A stretch of 64,000 nt of DNA from Io17-Chloro-G2 sp965226825 (lineage in GTDB: Bacteria; Chloroflexota; Dehalococcoidia; Lucifugimonadales; UBA3495), in NCBI GenBank assembly GCA_965226825.1, contig CBDDED010000003.1, positions 1,488,001-1,552,000 of the forward strand, in the 5' to 3' direction. The notes under the pieces were generated by a model. That model was not told the origin of the DNA. It saw nothing but the letters and a program-made list of their open reading frames with translations, and did no database searches. Of the stretch, positions 8,760-17,237 are shown piece after piece (within the stretch, counting starts at the first letter, position 1; each line of letters starts with the position of its first letter). The translations under genes were made by a program, and so were the position numbers.

Positions 8760-10460
8760 GTGGGTAGCAAGCGGAAAACCAAGAACGACCTGCTGGAAGA
8801 GCTGGAAGCAGCCCGCCAAAGGGTCACCGAGTTAGAACTGGCGGAGTTGGACCGGGGCCGCGCCTGGGAAAAGCTCCGGCAGAGCGAGGAACGCTACCGG
8901 ATGGCGGTGGACAGCGTGCACGACGCTATCGTCATCAACGTCGGAACCATACGGGTTTTCGTGAACCACGCTTTCCTTAGGCTCCACGGCCTGGACGACA
9001 TGTCCCAGGCGCACCAAATGCCCCTGGACCATTTCATCGTCCCCGAGGACAAGCCGATGGTCGCCCGCCATACGTTGGCCCGGCAAAACGGGCAGCCTGC
9101 CCCGGGACGCTACGAATACCGTATTCAACGGCCCAACGGAGAAATACGGATCGTGGAGACCTCTGCGGTGGCCATCGACTATGAGGGCCAGAACGCCACC
9201 CTGGCAGTGCTGAGGGACATCACAGACCGCAAGCAGGCGGAGCAGAGGGACCTAGACCGGGGCCGTCGACTGGCGGAAATCAGCCGGATTATCAGCTCGA
9301 CTCCAAACGTCGAACAGGTGTATGAGCCCTTCGCCGAGATCGTGAGGCAGCTCATCCCGTTCGAACGGATTGTCATCACCATCGCCGACCCGGACCACCG
9401 TACCCTGACCACCGCCTACGTCTCCGGCAGCGACATCGCCTACCGTCGTCCGGGAGACGTGGCCGAGCTGGCGAATTCGTTGACCCAAGAGGTAATGCGC
9501 ACCCGGTCGGGCCTGCTGATCCAAACCGAAGACCCCGAGGAATTTGGCCGGCGTTTCACCGCGCCGCTTCCGGTATTCGAGGCCGGATTCCGGTCCTTCC
9601 TTTCGGTCCCGTTGGTGGCCCAGGACCAGGTCATCGGGGCTCTGCACCTGGAATCCACCAAGCCCGAGGCCTACACCCAGCAGGACCTTAACCTGGCCGA
9701 AAGCGTCGGCGTTCAAATCAGCGGCGCCATTGCCAACGCCCGGTTGTTCGAGCAATTGGAGGTCGAGCGGGAACGGCTGCGCTGGCTCACCCGGCAGGTG
9801 GTGGCCCAGGAAGAGGAAGAACGCCACCGGGTATCCAGGGAGCTGCACGACGAGGCCGGGCAGGCGTTGACCGCTCTGAAAATCAGCCTGAGCTTAATCC
9901 AATCGGAAATGCCCCATGCAACGGGGGAAGGGGCCGGTCAGCTGAACCACCGTTTGGCCGACGCCGTCGACCTCACGGACACAACGATGGAAAAAATCCG
10001 GTTGCTGGCCCGGGGTTTGCGGCCACCCGAGCTTGACGCCGTGGGACTTAACGGCACTTTGGGCGGGTATTGCAGCGAATTTGCGCGTCGGACCGACCTG
10101 CCAATTCAATACACCGGCGTGGAGATTCCCAACCTGACCGACGCGGTTAACATCTCGTTCTACCGGGTCCTGCAAGAGGCTTTGACCAACGCCGCGAAAC
10201 ACGCACGCGCCAGCAGTGTGAAGGTGAAATTGAGCCGCCGCCGCCGTATGGTGCGGCTGTCCGTTGAGGACAACGGGCAGGGTTTCAACCCGCGAGCCCA
10301 GATGCGACAAGCCAAGAGTCATGATTTCCCCCAGTCGGGCGGTATTGGCCTGCTGGGAATGCAGGAAAGATTCGAGCTCTTGGGAGGCCGCCTGGACGTC
10401 AAATCCCGCCTGGGGATGGGAACGCGGCTGGTGGCCCAAGCACCGACGGAGGAGAGCTGA
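8760..10460 (+). CDS. PAS-GAF sensor histidine kinase, NarL/DegS type
   Basis: 566 residues without predicted membrane segments, so probably cytoplasmic. An N-terminal coiled coil (residues 5-45) leads to a PAS domain (about 45-160, ending LRDITDRKQAEQ), a GAF domain (about 175-330), a HisKA_3 dimerisation helix with phospho-accepting H363 in SRELHDEAGQAL, and a HATPase_c domain (N-box VLQEALTNAAKHA, G1 box DNGQGF near 505, G2 box GGIGLLGMQER). GTG at 8760 follows AGAGGTAGGTTCCA. The stop overlaps the start of the response regulator by one base, so the two are translationally coupled. The signal is unknown. Confidence 0.93.
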   Translation: MGSKRKTKNDLLEELEAARQRVTELELAELDRGRAWEKLRQSEERYRMAVDSVHDAIVINVGTIRVFVNHAFLRLHGLDDMSQAHQMPLDHFIVPEDKPMVARHTLARQNGQPAPGRYEYRIQRPNGEIRIVETSAVAIDYEGQNATLAVLRDITDRKQAEQRDLDRGRRLAEISRIISSTPNVEQVYEPFAEIVRQLIPFERIVITIADPDHRTLTTAYVSGSDIAYRRPGDVAELANSLTQEVMRTRSGLLIQTEDPEEFGRRFTAPLPVFEAGFRSFLSVPLVAQDQVIGALHLESTKPEAYTQQDLNLAESVGVQISGAIANARLFEQLEVERERLRWLTRQVVAQEEEERHRVSRELHDEAGQALTALKISLSLIQSEMPHATGEGAGQLNHRLADAVDLTDTTMEKIRLLARGLRPPELDAVGLNGTLGGYCSEFARRTDLPIQYTGVEIPNLTDAVNISFYRVLQEALTNAAKHARASSVKVKLSRRRRMVRLSVEDNGQGFNPRAQMRQAKSHDFPQSGGIGLLGMQERFELLGGRLDVKSRLGMGTRLVAQAPTEES

Positions 10461-11113
10461 TGATCAGGGTGATAGTGGCCGACGACCACCACCTGGTCCG
10501 CCAGGGTATCCGTATGCTGTTGGAATCGGCTGAAGATATAGAAGTGGTCGGCGAGGCCGAAGACGGTATGGCCGCCTGCGCCCTTGCTGAGAGCCTGACA
10601 CCGGATATCGTGGTGATGGACATTTCTATGCCCCGTCTCAACGGCGCTCAGGCCACCGAGTTGATACGTTCCCGTCTGCCGGATACTCAGGTGGTGGTGC
10701 TCTCAATGCACGCCGACGAATCGGTCGTGAGGCGGGCGTTGAGGAGCGGTGCCCGGGCTTACGTACTCAAACGCGCCGTCAGCGAAGAATTGCTTCTGGC
10801 GATTAGAGCCGCCAACCGGGGGGAGACCTACCTGAGCCCTCCCATTGCCGGCTCGATTCTGACCGACTTCCTGACCCGGCCGGATGGACCGGATGAGGCA
10901 AGCACTCCACAGCGTTTGACGCCAAGGGAGCGGCAGGTGCTGCAACTCCTTGCCGAAGGAAATACCAACGCCAAGATTGCCTCCACCCTGGTGGTAACGG
11001 TGAAGACGGTGGAAAAGCACCGCGCCAGCGTCATGAACAAACTGGACATCCACGACCTCGCCGGCTTGGTCCGGTTTGCCGTAAGGCACAACATAGTTTC
11101 CGCCGACCAATAA
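10460..11113 (+). CDS. NarL/LuxR-family response regulator
   Basis: 217 residues. The receiver domain has acidic D8/D9, phospho-acceptor D54 (VVMDISMP) and K104. A LuxR-type helix-turn-helix follows at about 151-212, beginning LTPRERQVLQLLAEG. Its ATG overlaps the kinase TGA (TGATG), so the pair forms one operon. It would bind DNA when phosphorylated; the targets may include the surrounding catabolic genes, but no recognisable operator was identified. A run of six T residues follows a weak hairpin about 40 nt after the stop. Confidence 0.95.
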   Translation: MIRVIVADDHHLVRQGIRMLLESAEDIEVVGEAEDGMAACALAESLTPDIVVMDISMPRLNGAQATELIRSRLPDTQVVVLSMHADESVVRRALRSGARAYVLKRAVSEELLLAIRAANRGETYLSPPIAGSILTDFLTRPDGPDEASTPQRLTPRERQVLQLLAEGNTNAKIASTLVVTVKTVEKHRASVMNKLDIHDLAGLVRFAVRHNIVSADQ

Positions 11114-11633
11114 CTTCAGGAATCACTCCCCATTCTCCTCCGGCTCCCTTGGGGGTTTTTTCCCGATTGGTAGGGGAACAACCCATAACGATTTAGCCCG
11201 GTTGGCCCGACAATAGGGACACGGAGGGTGAACCGTTTATCTTCTCAGAAGGCAGATGGAGGCCACGATGACTCTAAATTTTGAGTGGCATCACCAGTGG
11301 AAATACCCTTACTGAGGCCTCCGCTGACTCGGACCAGGACAGAGGGAAGGTCTGGTGGCAGAGTCGGCGGGGGCCACAGTTGAATTGACGGCGCCAAGCC
11401 GGATTAGCAGTCCCGGCAAAAAATCCCCAAATCTGTCCGTGTTCGCAGGCAGACGAGAGGAAAAGTCTTCCACTACCCGGGTAGGGAAGCAGGCGCTAAC
11501 AAGGAAGGGCCAGGCAGAGACGATGCGCTCAGCCTGGTCCTTTTCTTTGCACGCGGCGTCCAACATTCAGTCGGACCGTTTGATTACCTGGGCCGCGCGC
11601 TTCCTACCTACCGGACTCCCCTTTCGGCCTCCC
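11114..11633. other. Convergent intergenic region, about 520 bp
   Basis: Lies between the 3' ends of the response regulator (+) and the PLC-like protein (-). A T6 tract at about 11155-11160 follows G-rich sequence and may belong to a terminator. I see no convincing gene: an open frame that crosses this region in the + direction is a shadow of the opposite-strand gene and has a low-complexity composition. Confidence 0.5.
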
Positions 11634-13736
11634 CTACCGGACTCCGCTGATGGAATCTACCACGGCCAAGGCATCGCCACTGGCATAAAAATCCACTCCG
11701 ATGATATTGGGCGACAAGCCCCGTTCTTCGAGGCAAGCGGCGGTACGTTCGTTGAGGACCCGGGCGGAATTGGCCACAGACCCGGCCTCGGCCAGCGCCG
11801 GGGTGACCCAGTGATTGACCATGAACAACGGGCTGTCCTCACGGCCGCGATTGGGTGCGCAGTCGAATTCGGCAACAGTTTCAAAATGATACGGCGTTTC
11901 CTGGGTGAAGGTGAAGGCGTCGTGATACCACGGCACTCCCCTGGTGTCGTTTTCGGCCATAATCACCAGCCGCCGGCCCGAATCTATCATCTCCCGGAGC
12001 GTGGGCCACGGGGCATCAAAAACCTGGGTGTGCGTGTACCCGACCAGCCCGGCCTCTGCAAACGCCGCGGTTATGTCCTCCGGAGGGGCGTGGTCTTCGA
12101 TAATGATAACCAGTGCCTCCCGTGGGTTTTCCTCCAGCCAGCCCCGAATTCGCTCCAGTTCGGCGGCAAATGGGGTGGCGCCGCTCTCGCATTGAAGGTG
12201 GCAAAGGTAGAGTTCCCGCTTCCCGCCGGCGTCCAGGTTGCGCTGGCGCAGCTCCTCAGCCGACCGCACGGCGGTCTCGCCCAACTGCTCAACCAAACGA
12301 AGCCGATCTTCCGGCGTTGCGGGCGCCACGTCGGTCACCACCACGGACGAGCGCTCCGATTCAATGCCAGGGTAAACGTCAATCAGCAGCCCCCGGTATC
12401 CGGCTTCCAACTGGGGGATGATTCCCCTGGAATGGTTGGCCAGCACGAACCCGTCCTCGGCGCTGGACATTGCGTTATGAGCGGCCGCAATGGTGATGTC
12501 ATCCAACCGCCGGTCGCACAACAGCAAGTGGCCGTTGCAGCCGGCGCCTGCCGGGACAGCAACCGCGCGCTCCGTTGTTCCGGCGCTGCGGTCTATGGCG
12601 AAGTATCCCAACACAATGACTGCCGCCGCCGCCAATCCGCCGACGGCCGCCAGCCATTTCAACACGGTCCGGCTGACCCCGATGTCGCCGCCGGAGGCGG
12701 CCTCCAACTGCCCGGGAGCAATCATCCTGAGGAATTCAGCCAGGGCGTTGACCAGGAACAACACGCCCAGCAGCGTGACGATTATGCGGACCGCATTCTG
12801 CCAACTCAGTATCAGGAAAACGCCAATCAGTCCCCAGCCCAGCACCCACGTCAACCGGGGGACCGTCGCCGAGGGCGGTTCCAGAAACCGGCGGAACTGT
12901 CCCAGCCGAGCCGTCACGTTGGCCGGTTCCGAGATCCACCAAACGGCAGCCACCATAATCGTCCCGATGGCGGCGATCGCCAGTGCCCACAAATACAGGT
13001 CAGCGGCAAAGGCGTTCCAAAAAGCGCTGGCTACATCTCGCGCTGCCCCTTCCTCGAAACTGCGTACTATCAGCCAGCCCGCCGCCGACTCAATGACCAG
13101 AATTATCACGCCGATGCCGACGGCGCCCATGCCCACGCGCACCCAGGCCTGTCGCCGGTTGTCGGCCAAGAATATCGAGGAGCCGAAGGCGGCGATGGCC
13201 ACCAGCGGCAACGCGAATGCCAGGAACCGGATATTCTCGGTGATTTGCACTGCATCGAGGACCTGCGGGTTGGACTGCATGTCAATCAGCGTGTCGATGA
13301 GGTCGTCAGGAATCTGCTCGGCCGACTTGGGAGACAACACCGCGGCCTGCTTCTTTACAATCAGGATCATATCGGTCAGCTGCACGGTGAAGGTGTCAAT
13401 GTCGCCGAGGAACACGGTCCGGTGGAGGTCTCGGATTGCCGACTCGTAAATCCGGTGGAAAACCGGAGCCGCTATCACCCCCGACACGACCTCACTAAGC
13501 ACCGGACGGGCCGCCAGCAGGTCGGGGTTGCCCTTCACCATCTGGTCAACGACGGTATCTGCAATCAACTGGCGAACCTCGGGCTGGGTAAGCGCAATAA
13601 TTGCGCGCTCCGCCGCCTCGTCGCTGTCGATCAGGGTGTCGCGAACATAAACCGACAATATCCCTGCCGCGCCAAAGATTATTCCTGCCACAACCAGAAC
13701 GGCGGCGAGTGCACGCTTCCAAACCATCCGTTTCAA
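11634..13736 (-). CDS. Polytopic membrane protein with a C-terminal PI-PLC-like phosphodiesterase domain
   Basis: 700 residues in two parts. Residues 1-400 contain a first transmembrane helix at about 8-30, an extracytoplasmic region (about 31-170), then five or six hydrophobic segments between about 175 and 400. Residues 405-700 match the PLC-like phosphodiesterase superfamily: DDITIAAAHNAMSS with candidate catalytic H420, a core around residues 440-560, and FMVNHWVTPALAEA near 638-650. A Cys-rich linker (GCNGHLLLCDRR) precedes the domain, which should face outside. The substrate may be a phospholipid head group or glycan-linked lipid, but this is inferred from the fold only. It is alone between divergent and convergent neighbours. 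Confidence 0.75.
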   Translation of the reverse strand: MKRMVWKRALAAVLVVAGIIFGAAGILSVYVRDTLIDSDEAAERAIIALTQPEVRQLIADTVVDQMVKGNPDLLAARPVLSEVVSGVIAAPVFHRIYESAIRDLHRTVFLGDIDTFTVQLTDMILIVKKQAAVLSPKSAEQIPDDLIDTLIDMQSNPQVLDAVQITENIRFLAFALPLVAIAAFGSSIFLADNRRQAWVRVGMGAVGIGVIILVIESAAGWLIVRSFEEGAARDVASAFWNAFAADLYLWALAIAAIGTIMVAAVWWISEPANVTARLGQFRRFLEPPSATVPRLTWVLGWGLIGVFLILSWQNAVRIIVTLLGVLFLVNALAEFLRMIAPGQLEAASGGDIGVSRTVLKWLAAVGGLAAAAVIVLGYFAIDRSAGTTERAVAVPAGAGCNGHLLLCDRRLDDITIAAAHNAMSSAEDGFVLANHSRGIIPQLEAGYRGLLIDVYPGIESERSSVVVTDVAPATPEDRLRLVEQLGETAVRSAEELRQRNLDAGGKRELYLCHLQCESGATPFAAELERIRGWLEENPREALVIIIEDHAPPEDITAAFAEAGLVGYTHTQVFDAPWPTLREMIDSGRRLVIMAENDTRGVPWYHDAFTFTQETPYHFETVAEFDCAPNRGREDSPLFMVNHWVTPALAEAGSVANSARVLNERTAACLEERGLSPNIIGVDFYASGDALAVVDSISGVR

Positions 13737-14255
13737 TCCAAGTCACTGGGGAAGGATACAGAAACCCCCAGCGTAACATACGGGTTTGCCCCCGGATTTA
13801 GCCCAACGCTGCAGTCCGAGATTATCGCCGAGATTTCCGGTCGCCTGGCCCGTGCCATGTCCACCGTCTAGGTGAGACCGGCCGGCCCCGCCGTTCCTGC
13901 CGGTCTCACCATTGCGAAAATGGCCCCTCTTGATCGTCTAGTGAGCCCATGGCGGGGCCAGGCGTAATTCTCGGGGAAGAAGGCCGGCGAGACTCTCGGG
14001 CTGCGAATGGGGTCTTGCGCCCGTGGGAGGTAGGGTAAGGCCCCCTTCCGGTCGTAGCTGGTTTGACTGCATTCTATGGGTAGGTGGTTACTTGGGGAGT
14101 TGCCCAACTTTCAGGGGGCAATTCCCCCAAATGCGCCGGGGCAACCTGCCAGGGAAGTGAGCACAGTCTGGATGCGGCTCCAGGATTGGGTCAGCCGCCC
14201 ACCTGGGGCACCGGGCTCCTCGACCCCAGAGCAATACCGCACAGGGAGGTGTGAC
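13737..14255. other. Divergent intergenic region, about 520 bp
   Basis: Upstream of both the PLC-like gene (-) and the Cys-rich small protein (+). It contains the hairpin at 13871-13910. No convincing gene; a frame open from about 14076 into the small protein lacks a ribosome site until the ATG at 14256. Confidence 0.45.
13871..13910. repeat. Perfect 12-bp inverted repeat
   Basis: GGTGAGACCGGC (13871-13882) and GCCGGTCTCACC (13899-13910) flank a 16-nt loop. It lies about 135 bp upstream of the PLC-like gene. It may be an operator, a 5' leader structure or a repeat relic; no T tract follows. Confidence 0.5.
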
Positions 14256-14549
14256 ATGGTTATCGCAGACCAGCGACAGGGCGTTCTTCCAAGGAACCTA
14301 ACAGCGACGTCTTATGCCAACCCCTATATCAACGGCGCCCATTGCGGCATTGTGTACCTGGAGTGTTCCCGGTGCGGGCGCTACGTGGGGGCCCAGGACG
14401 GGGATGGGTTCTCCGGGAGCGTCGCATGTATTTGCATGGAGTGCCAAACCCGCTCGACCCGCCGGCCCGAAGCCGTTATTCCGGTCAAAGTAGGTCTTTG
14501 GTCCTACCGGGTCCCGTGCGCCGGCGTCAAATACTATTCCTTCGAATAA
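14256..14549 (+). CDS. Small Cys-rich protein, putative zinc ribbon
   Basis: 97 residues. Cysteines at 37, 40, 58, 60 and 63 form a CxxC...CxCxxC pattern that could bind one zinc, with further Cys at 30 and 88. GGGAGGTG lies just upstream of ATG 14256. I do not recognise the family. The N-terminal 25 residues look disordered, and the C-terminus is rich in Val/Tyr as in a short beta sheet. It precedes the ABM protein by about 180 bp on the same strand. Confidence 0.55.
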   Translation: MVIADQRQGVLPRNLTATSYANPYINGAHCGIVYLECSRCGRYVGAQDGDGFSGSVACICMECQTRSTRRPEAVIPVKVGLWSYRVPCAGVKYYSFE

Positions 14550-14733
14550 ACCCTCACCCCGCGCAATCCCGGCGGCTTGGTCCACGCGCTCCACAGCCGC
14601 CGGGATTGCCATGTCGGCGCGAGAGGGAGGCCGCCAATAGGCTCCTTGAGTGCGGGCGGTACCGCAAATGGCCGTTGCAAGGATGCGGTCCGAGGATTCT
14701 CGGCAACAACATGAAACCCAGAGGTGTCAAACC

Positions 14734-15066
14734 GTGGCGATTAAGGTTTTGATAGAGCGGACCGTCAAAGCCGGGCGGGAAGGACTCGTGTGGGACATGC
14801 TGCGCGACCTGAGAGGGGAAGCCGTCAGGCAAAGGGGTTATCTGTACGGCGAGACGTGGAGATCCCTGGACAATCCAAGGGTCTTCATGGTTTCGAGCAC
14901 CTGGGGCCACGCAGACTACTGGGAAAACTGGGTCCGGGACGATTTCCGCATGAAAATGGAAGCCAAGATCCAACCCTACCTCCGCAAAGCGGGCAGGATT
15001 AGGATTTTTGAGGAAATCTCAACGCTTCGCGATGACGCCCCCGCGTCAAGAAATGGCACGCAGTAA
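14734..15066 (+). CDS. Antibiotic-biosynthesis-monooxygenase (ABM) domain protein
   Basis: 110 residues with a GTG start preceded by AGAGGTG. The pattern VLIERTVKAGRE, then a helix (LVWDMLRDLRGEAVRQRGYLYGE split here as LVWDMLRDLRGEA), then VFMVSSTWGHADYWENW fits the dimeric ferredoxin-like ABM fold used by quinol monooxygenases and heme-degrading IsdG-like proteins. The role is probably cofactor-free oxidation of a hydroxyaromatic or a small binding function. The frame is open further upstream but that stretch lacks a start signal. Confidence 0.72.
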   Translation: MAIKVLIERTVKAGREGLVWDMLRDLRGEAVRQRGYLYGETWRSLDNPRVFMVSSTWGHADYWENWVRDDFRMKMEAKIQPYLRKAGRIRIFEEISTLRDDAPASRNGTQ

Positions 15067-15642
15067 ATCCCACCGGTTGACCGTTTTTCAGCCCCTGGCA
15101 ACTAAACCCCGGCCGGTCCCGCCCTCATCTTGTAACCCTTCGCAAACTTCGGCTCAAGCCACTCTCCGCTCGAACAAAGCCATGAACTCGTGAGGGCCGC
15201 GGGACCGGCGGGTAAGCCTTCGTCTATCTGGGAGTGGCCGAGATGGGGAGTTATTCCGTCGATTGGTAGGGTTTTACCCCATACTGCGAATAGTTTGCCC
15301 TGGGCCATCCTGTTGACTGAATTCCGAATCCGGCCAAGCTACAAGCAGGTGTTGCACGCTTGGCCTAATTGGCGTTACATTGTCTAAGGAAAGCCCGACA
15401 ACGCCGAACTGTGGATTCAAGTCTGGGTTTACGTTTTACTCCCAAACTTGGTAAGCGGGTTTCAATTGGAAGGCCAGCGTCGAATCGAATCTGCACGTTC
15501 TATAAATTGAGAAGTCCCCGCCTTTCCGGCCAAGAATCGGGCCACCCTCAGAATTCAATCCGCACAATGAGCCGGAGCCAGGGGGTCGACTTCCGGGTCG
15601 ATCCAATTTCAGCGCAGCGATCTCCAAATAGGGAGGAACAAA
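15067..15642. other. Intergenic region, about 575 bp
   Basis: Lies upstream of the TctC-like lipoprotein gene and should hold its promoter. GGGAGGAAC just before 15643 is the ribosome site. No gene, tRNA or strong terminator is evident; the base composition is less GC-rich than the flanking genes. Confidence 0.45.
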
Positions 15643-17016
15643 ATGAGTAGAGCCAAAGTAAGTTACTCCTTGGGTGTTCTGCTTTGCCTCGGGTTAATTC
15701 TGGGGCTGACGGCTGTGGCATGCGGCGGTTCTACTCCGGCGGCTCCCGCGGCTAGGGTGGCGCCACCCACCGCCGCCCCAGCTGAGGCAGCAGGTATAAC
15801 CGCGGAAGAAGTTGCAAAAATGATGGAGGAGGCCAGGGCCGAATCCACCGGACTATCCGACGCGGAGGTCCAGCAACTGGTGCAGCAGCGGGTAGCTGAA
15901 GCTGCAGCAGCAGCAGCAGCCAGCATGGCGGCAGCCGCTGCTGCTGAAGAGCCCAAGGCCGTGGTAACCGACCCGGAAACCGAGAAGCCCTACTACGAGG
16001 GCAAGACCATCAAGGTGATTGCCAACCATCCGCCGGGCGGGGGCGCCGACCTGAATGCCCGGGTCGTCGCCCGCCACATTGGACGGTTCCTGCCGGGCAA
16101 CCCTAAGACGGTAGTGCTGAACAAGGTCGGCGGAGCCAGCCTGGTGGGGGCCCACTACGTCTGGAACGCATCGGACGACGGGCTTACCCTTGGGGTTTTC
16201 ACCGGGGTCAACCCCGACCGCCAGCTATTGCAGCCGGGGGTGCAATACGACCTATTGGAGTTCAAAAACATCGTTGGGCTCCAGGTCAGGCCGGTGGTCG
16301 CCTACGCCCACAGGGACGCCCCGTACCGCCGGGTTCAGGACGCCGTCGGCAAGGGTTCGGACCCCACCGCTCCCCGCTTTACCTTGGGACAGGAGCTCAT
16401 CTGCACTTCGACTTCCATACGTTACCGGGCTCTGAAGGAGTGGTTGGATCTGCCCATGGACATCAAGTACGGTCTTCCCGGGGGCCGGGTACCTACCATG
16501 CAGCAGTTGGAACGCCATGACATCGATGTCCGCGACGCCGGGATGTGGTACACCCTGGCGCGGGACCGCCCGGGTTGGCAGTCGGACGACACCGGCGGCA
16601 ACGGGCCCGACTCTTTCCTTCAGGTCTTCTTCGTCCTGTCACTTCCGGAGTTGCAACTTCGCCACAACGGCGAAATAGACGTGCCGGAAGACAGCGTCCA
16701 GATTATGGACCTGCTGAACGACGAGCAAAAAGACCTGTGGAGAATTTTTACTACGGACCTAGGCCCAACCTATCGGGCGGTCCAGATGCCCCCAAGCACA
16801 CCTGACGAACTGGTCACATTGATGCAAGACGCCGCTTGGGAGATGGTCCACGACCCGGAATTCCTGGCAGATTACGACAAAATCCTGGCCGGGGATACAG
16901 TCACTCCGACTAAAGGGACCGACTTGAAGGAACTCTATGTATCCGCCCTGGGCCGGTCTGACGTCACCTTGCCCATCTTCCAAAAATTCCTGCCCGAATG
17001 CGAATTTAACGAATAG
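15643..17016 (+). CDS. TctC/Bug-like solute-binding lipoprotein
   Basis: 457 residues. A signal peptide with hydrophobic core 10-24 ends in the lipobox LTAVAC, giving lipidated C27. Residues 30-110 are an Ala-rich linker and a helical segment. From about 118 the sequence follows the tripartite tricarboxylate (TctC/Bug) pattern: YEGKTIKVIANHPPGGGADLNA, then HIGRFLPGNPKTVVLN and a GG-rich loop. These proteins bind carboxylates such as citrate or aromatic acids outside the membrane. A binding lipoprotein rather than a free periplasmic protein fits a cell with one membrane. No TctA/TctB membrane partners are adjacent. A strong terminator follows at 17053. Confidence 0.85.
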   Translation: MSRAKVSYSLGVLLCLGLILGLTAVACGGSTPAAPAARVAPPTAAPAEAAGITAEEVAKMMEEARAESTGLSDAEVQQLVQQRVAEAAAAAAASMAAAAAAEEPKAVVTDPETEKPYYEGKTIKVIANHPPGGGADLNARVVARHIGRFLPGNPKTVVLNKVGGASLVGAHYVWNASDDGLTLGVFTGVNPDRQLLQPGVQYDLLEFKNIVGLQVRPVVAYAHRDAPYRRVQDAVGKGSDPTAPRFTLGQELICTSTSIRYRALKEWLDLPMDIKYGLPGGRVPTMQQLERHDIDVRDAGMWYTLARDRPGWQSDDTGGNGPDSFLQVFFVLSLPELQLRHNGEIDVPEDSVQIMDLLNDEQKDLWRIFTTDLGPTYRAVQMPPSTPDELVTLMQDAAWEMVHDPEFLADYDKILAGDTVTPTKGTDLKELYVSALGRSDVTLPIFQKFLPECEFNE

Positions 17017-17052
17017 TCCCCACGCGGCGAAACCAAGAGGTACGCTATGCAC

Positions 17053-17086
17053 ATCAGGCGAGGCTGTTTGGCCTCGCCTGATTTTT
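17053..17086 (+). terminator. Rho-independent terminator after the TctC-like gene
   Basis: A perfect 12-bp stem, ATCAGGCGAGGC with GCCTCGCCTGAT, encloses a 6-nt loop and is followed at once by TTTTT. It ends the transcript about 36 nt after the stop codon. Confidence 0.9.
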
Positions 17087-17237
17087 GTTGATTTTGCAGA
17101 TTCGTCGGTCCATTCCCCGGTGGCGGTTATAGCCTGCCTTGGGGTAAAATCCTGGTAAATCTGGAAAATCACTTTTGACGCCGGGAATGTCACGCGAGGA
17201 ATGTTTAGCCAGGTTTCCGGGGGTAGAGAGGTCTGAT

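Noticed and set aside
11355..13871. Long open frame of 838 codons on the + strand
   Set aside because: It lies almost wholly opposite the PLC-like membrane protein, has a Pro/Arg/His/Gln-rich composition with no domain pattern, and no ribosome site. It is a shadow of a GC-rich gene.
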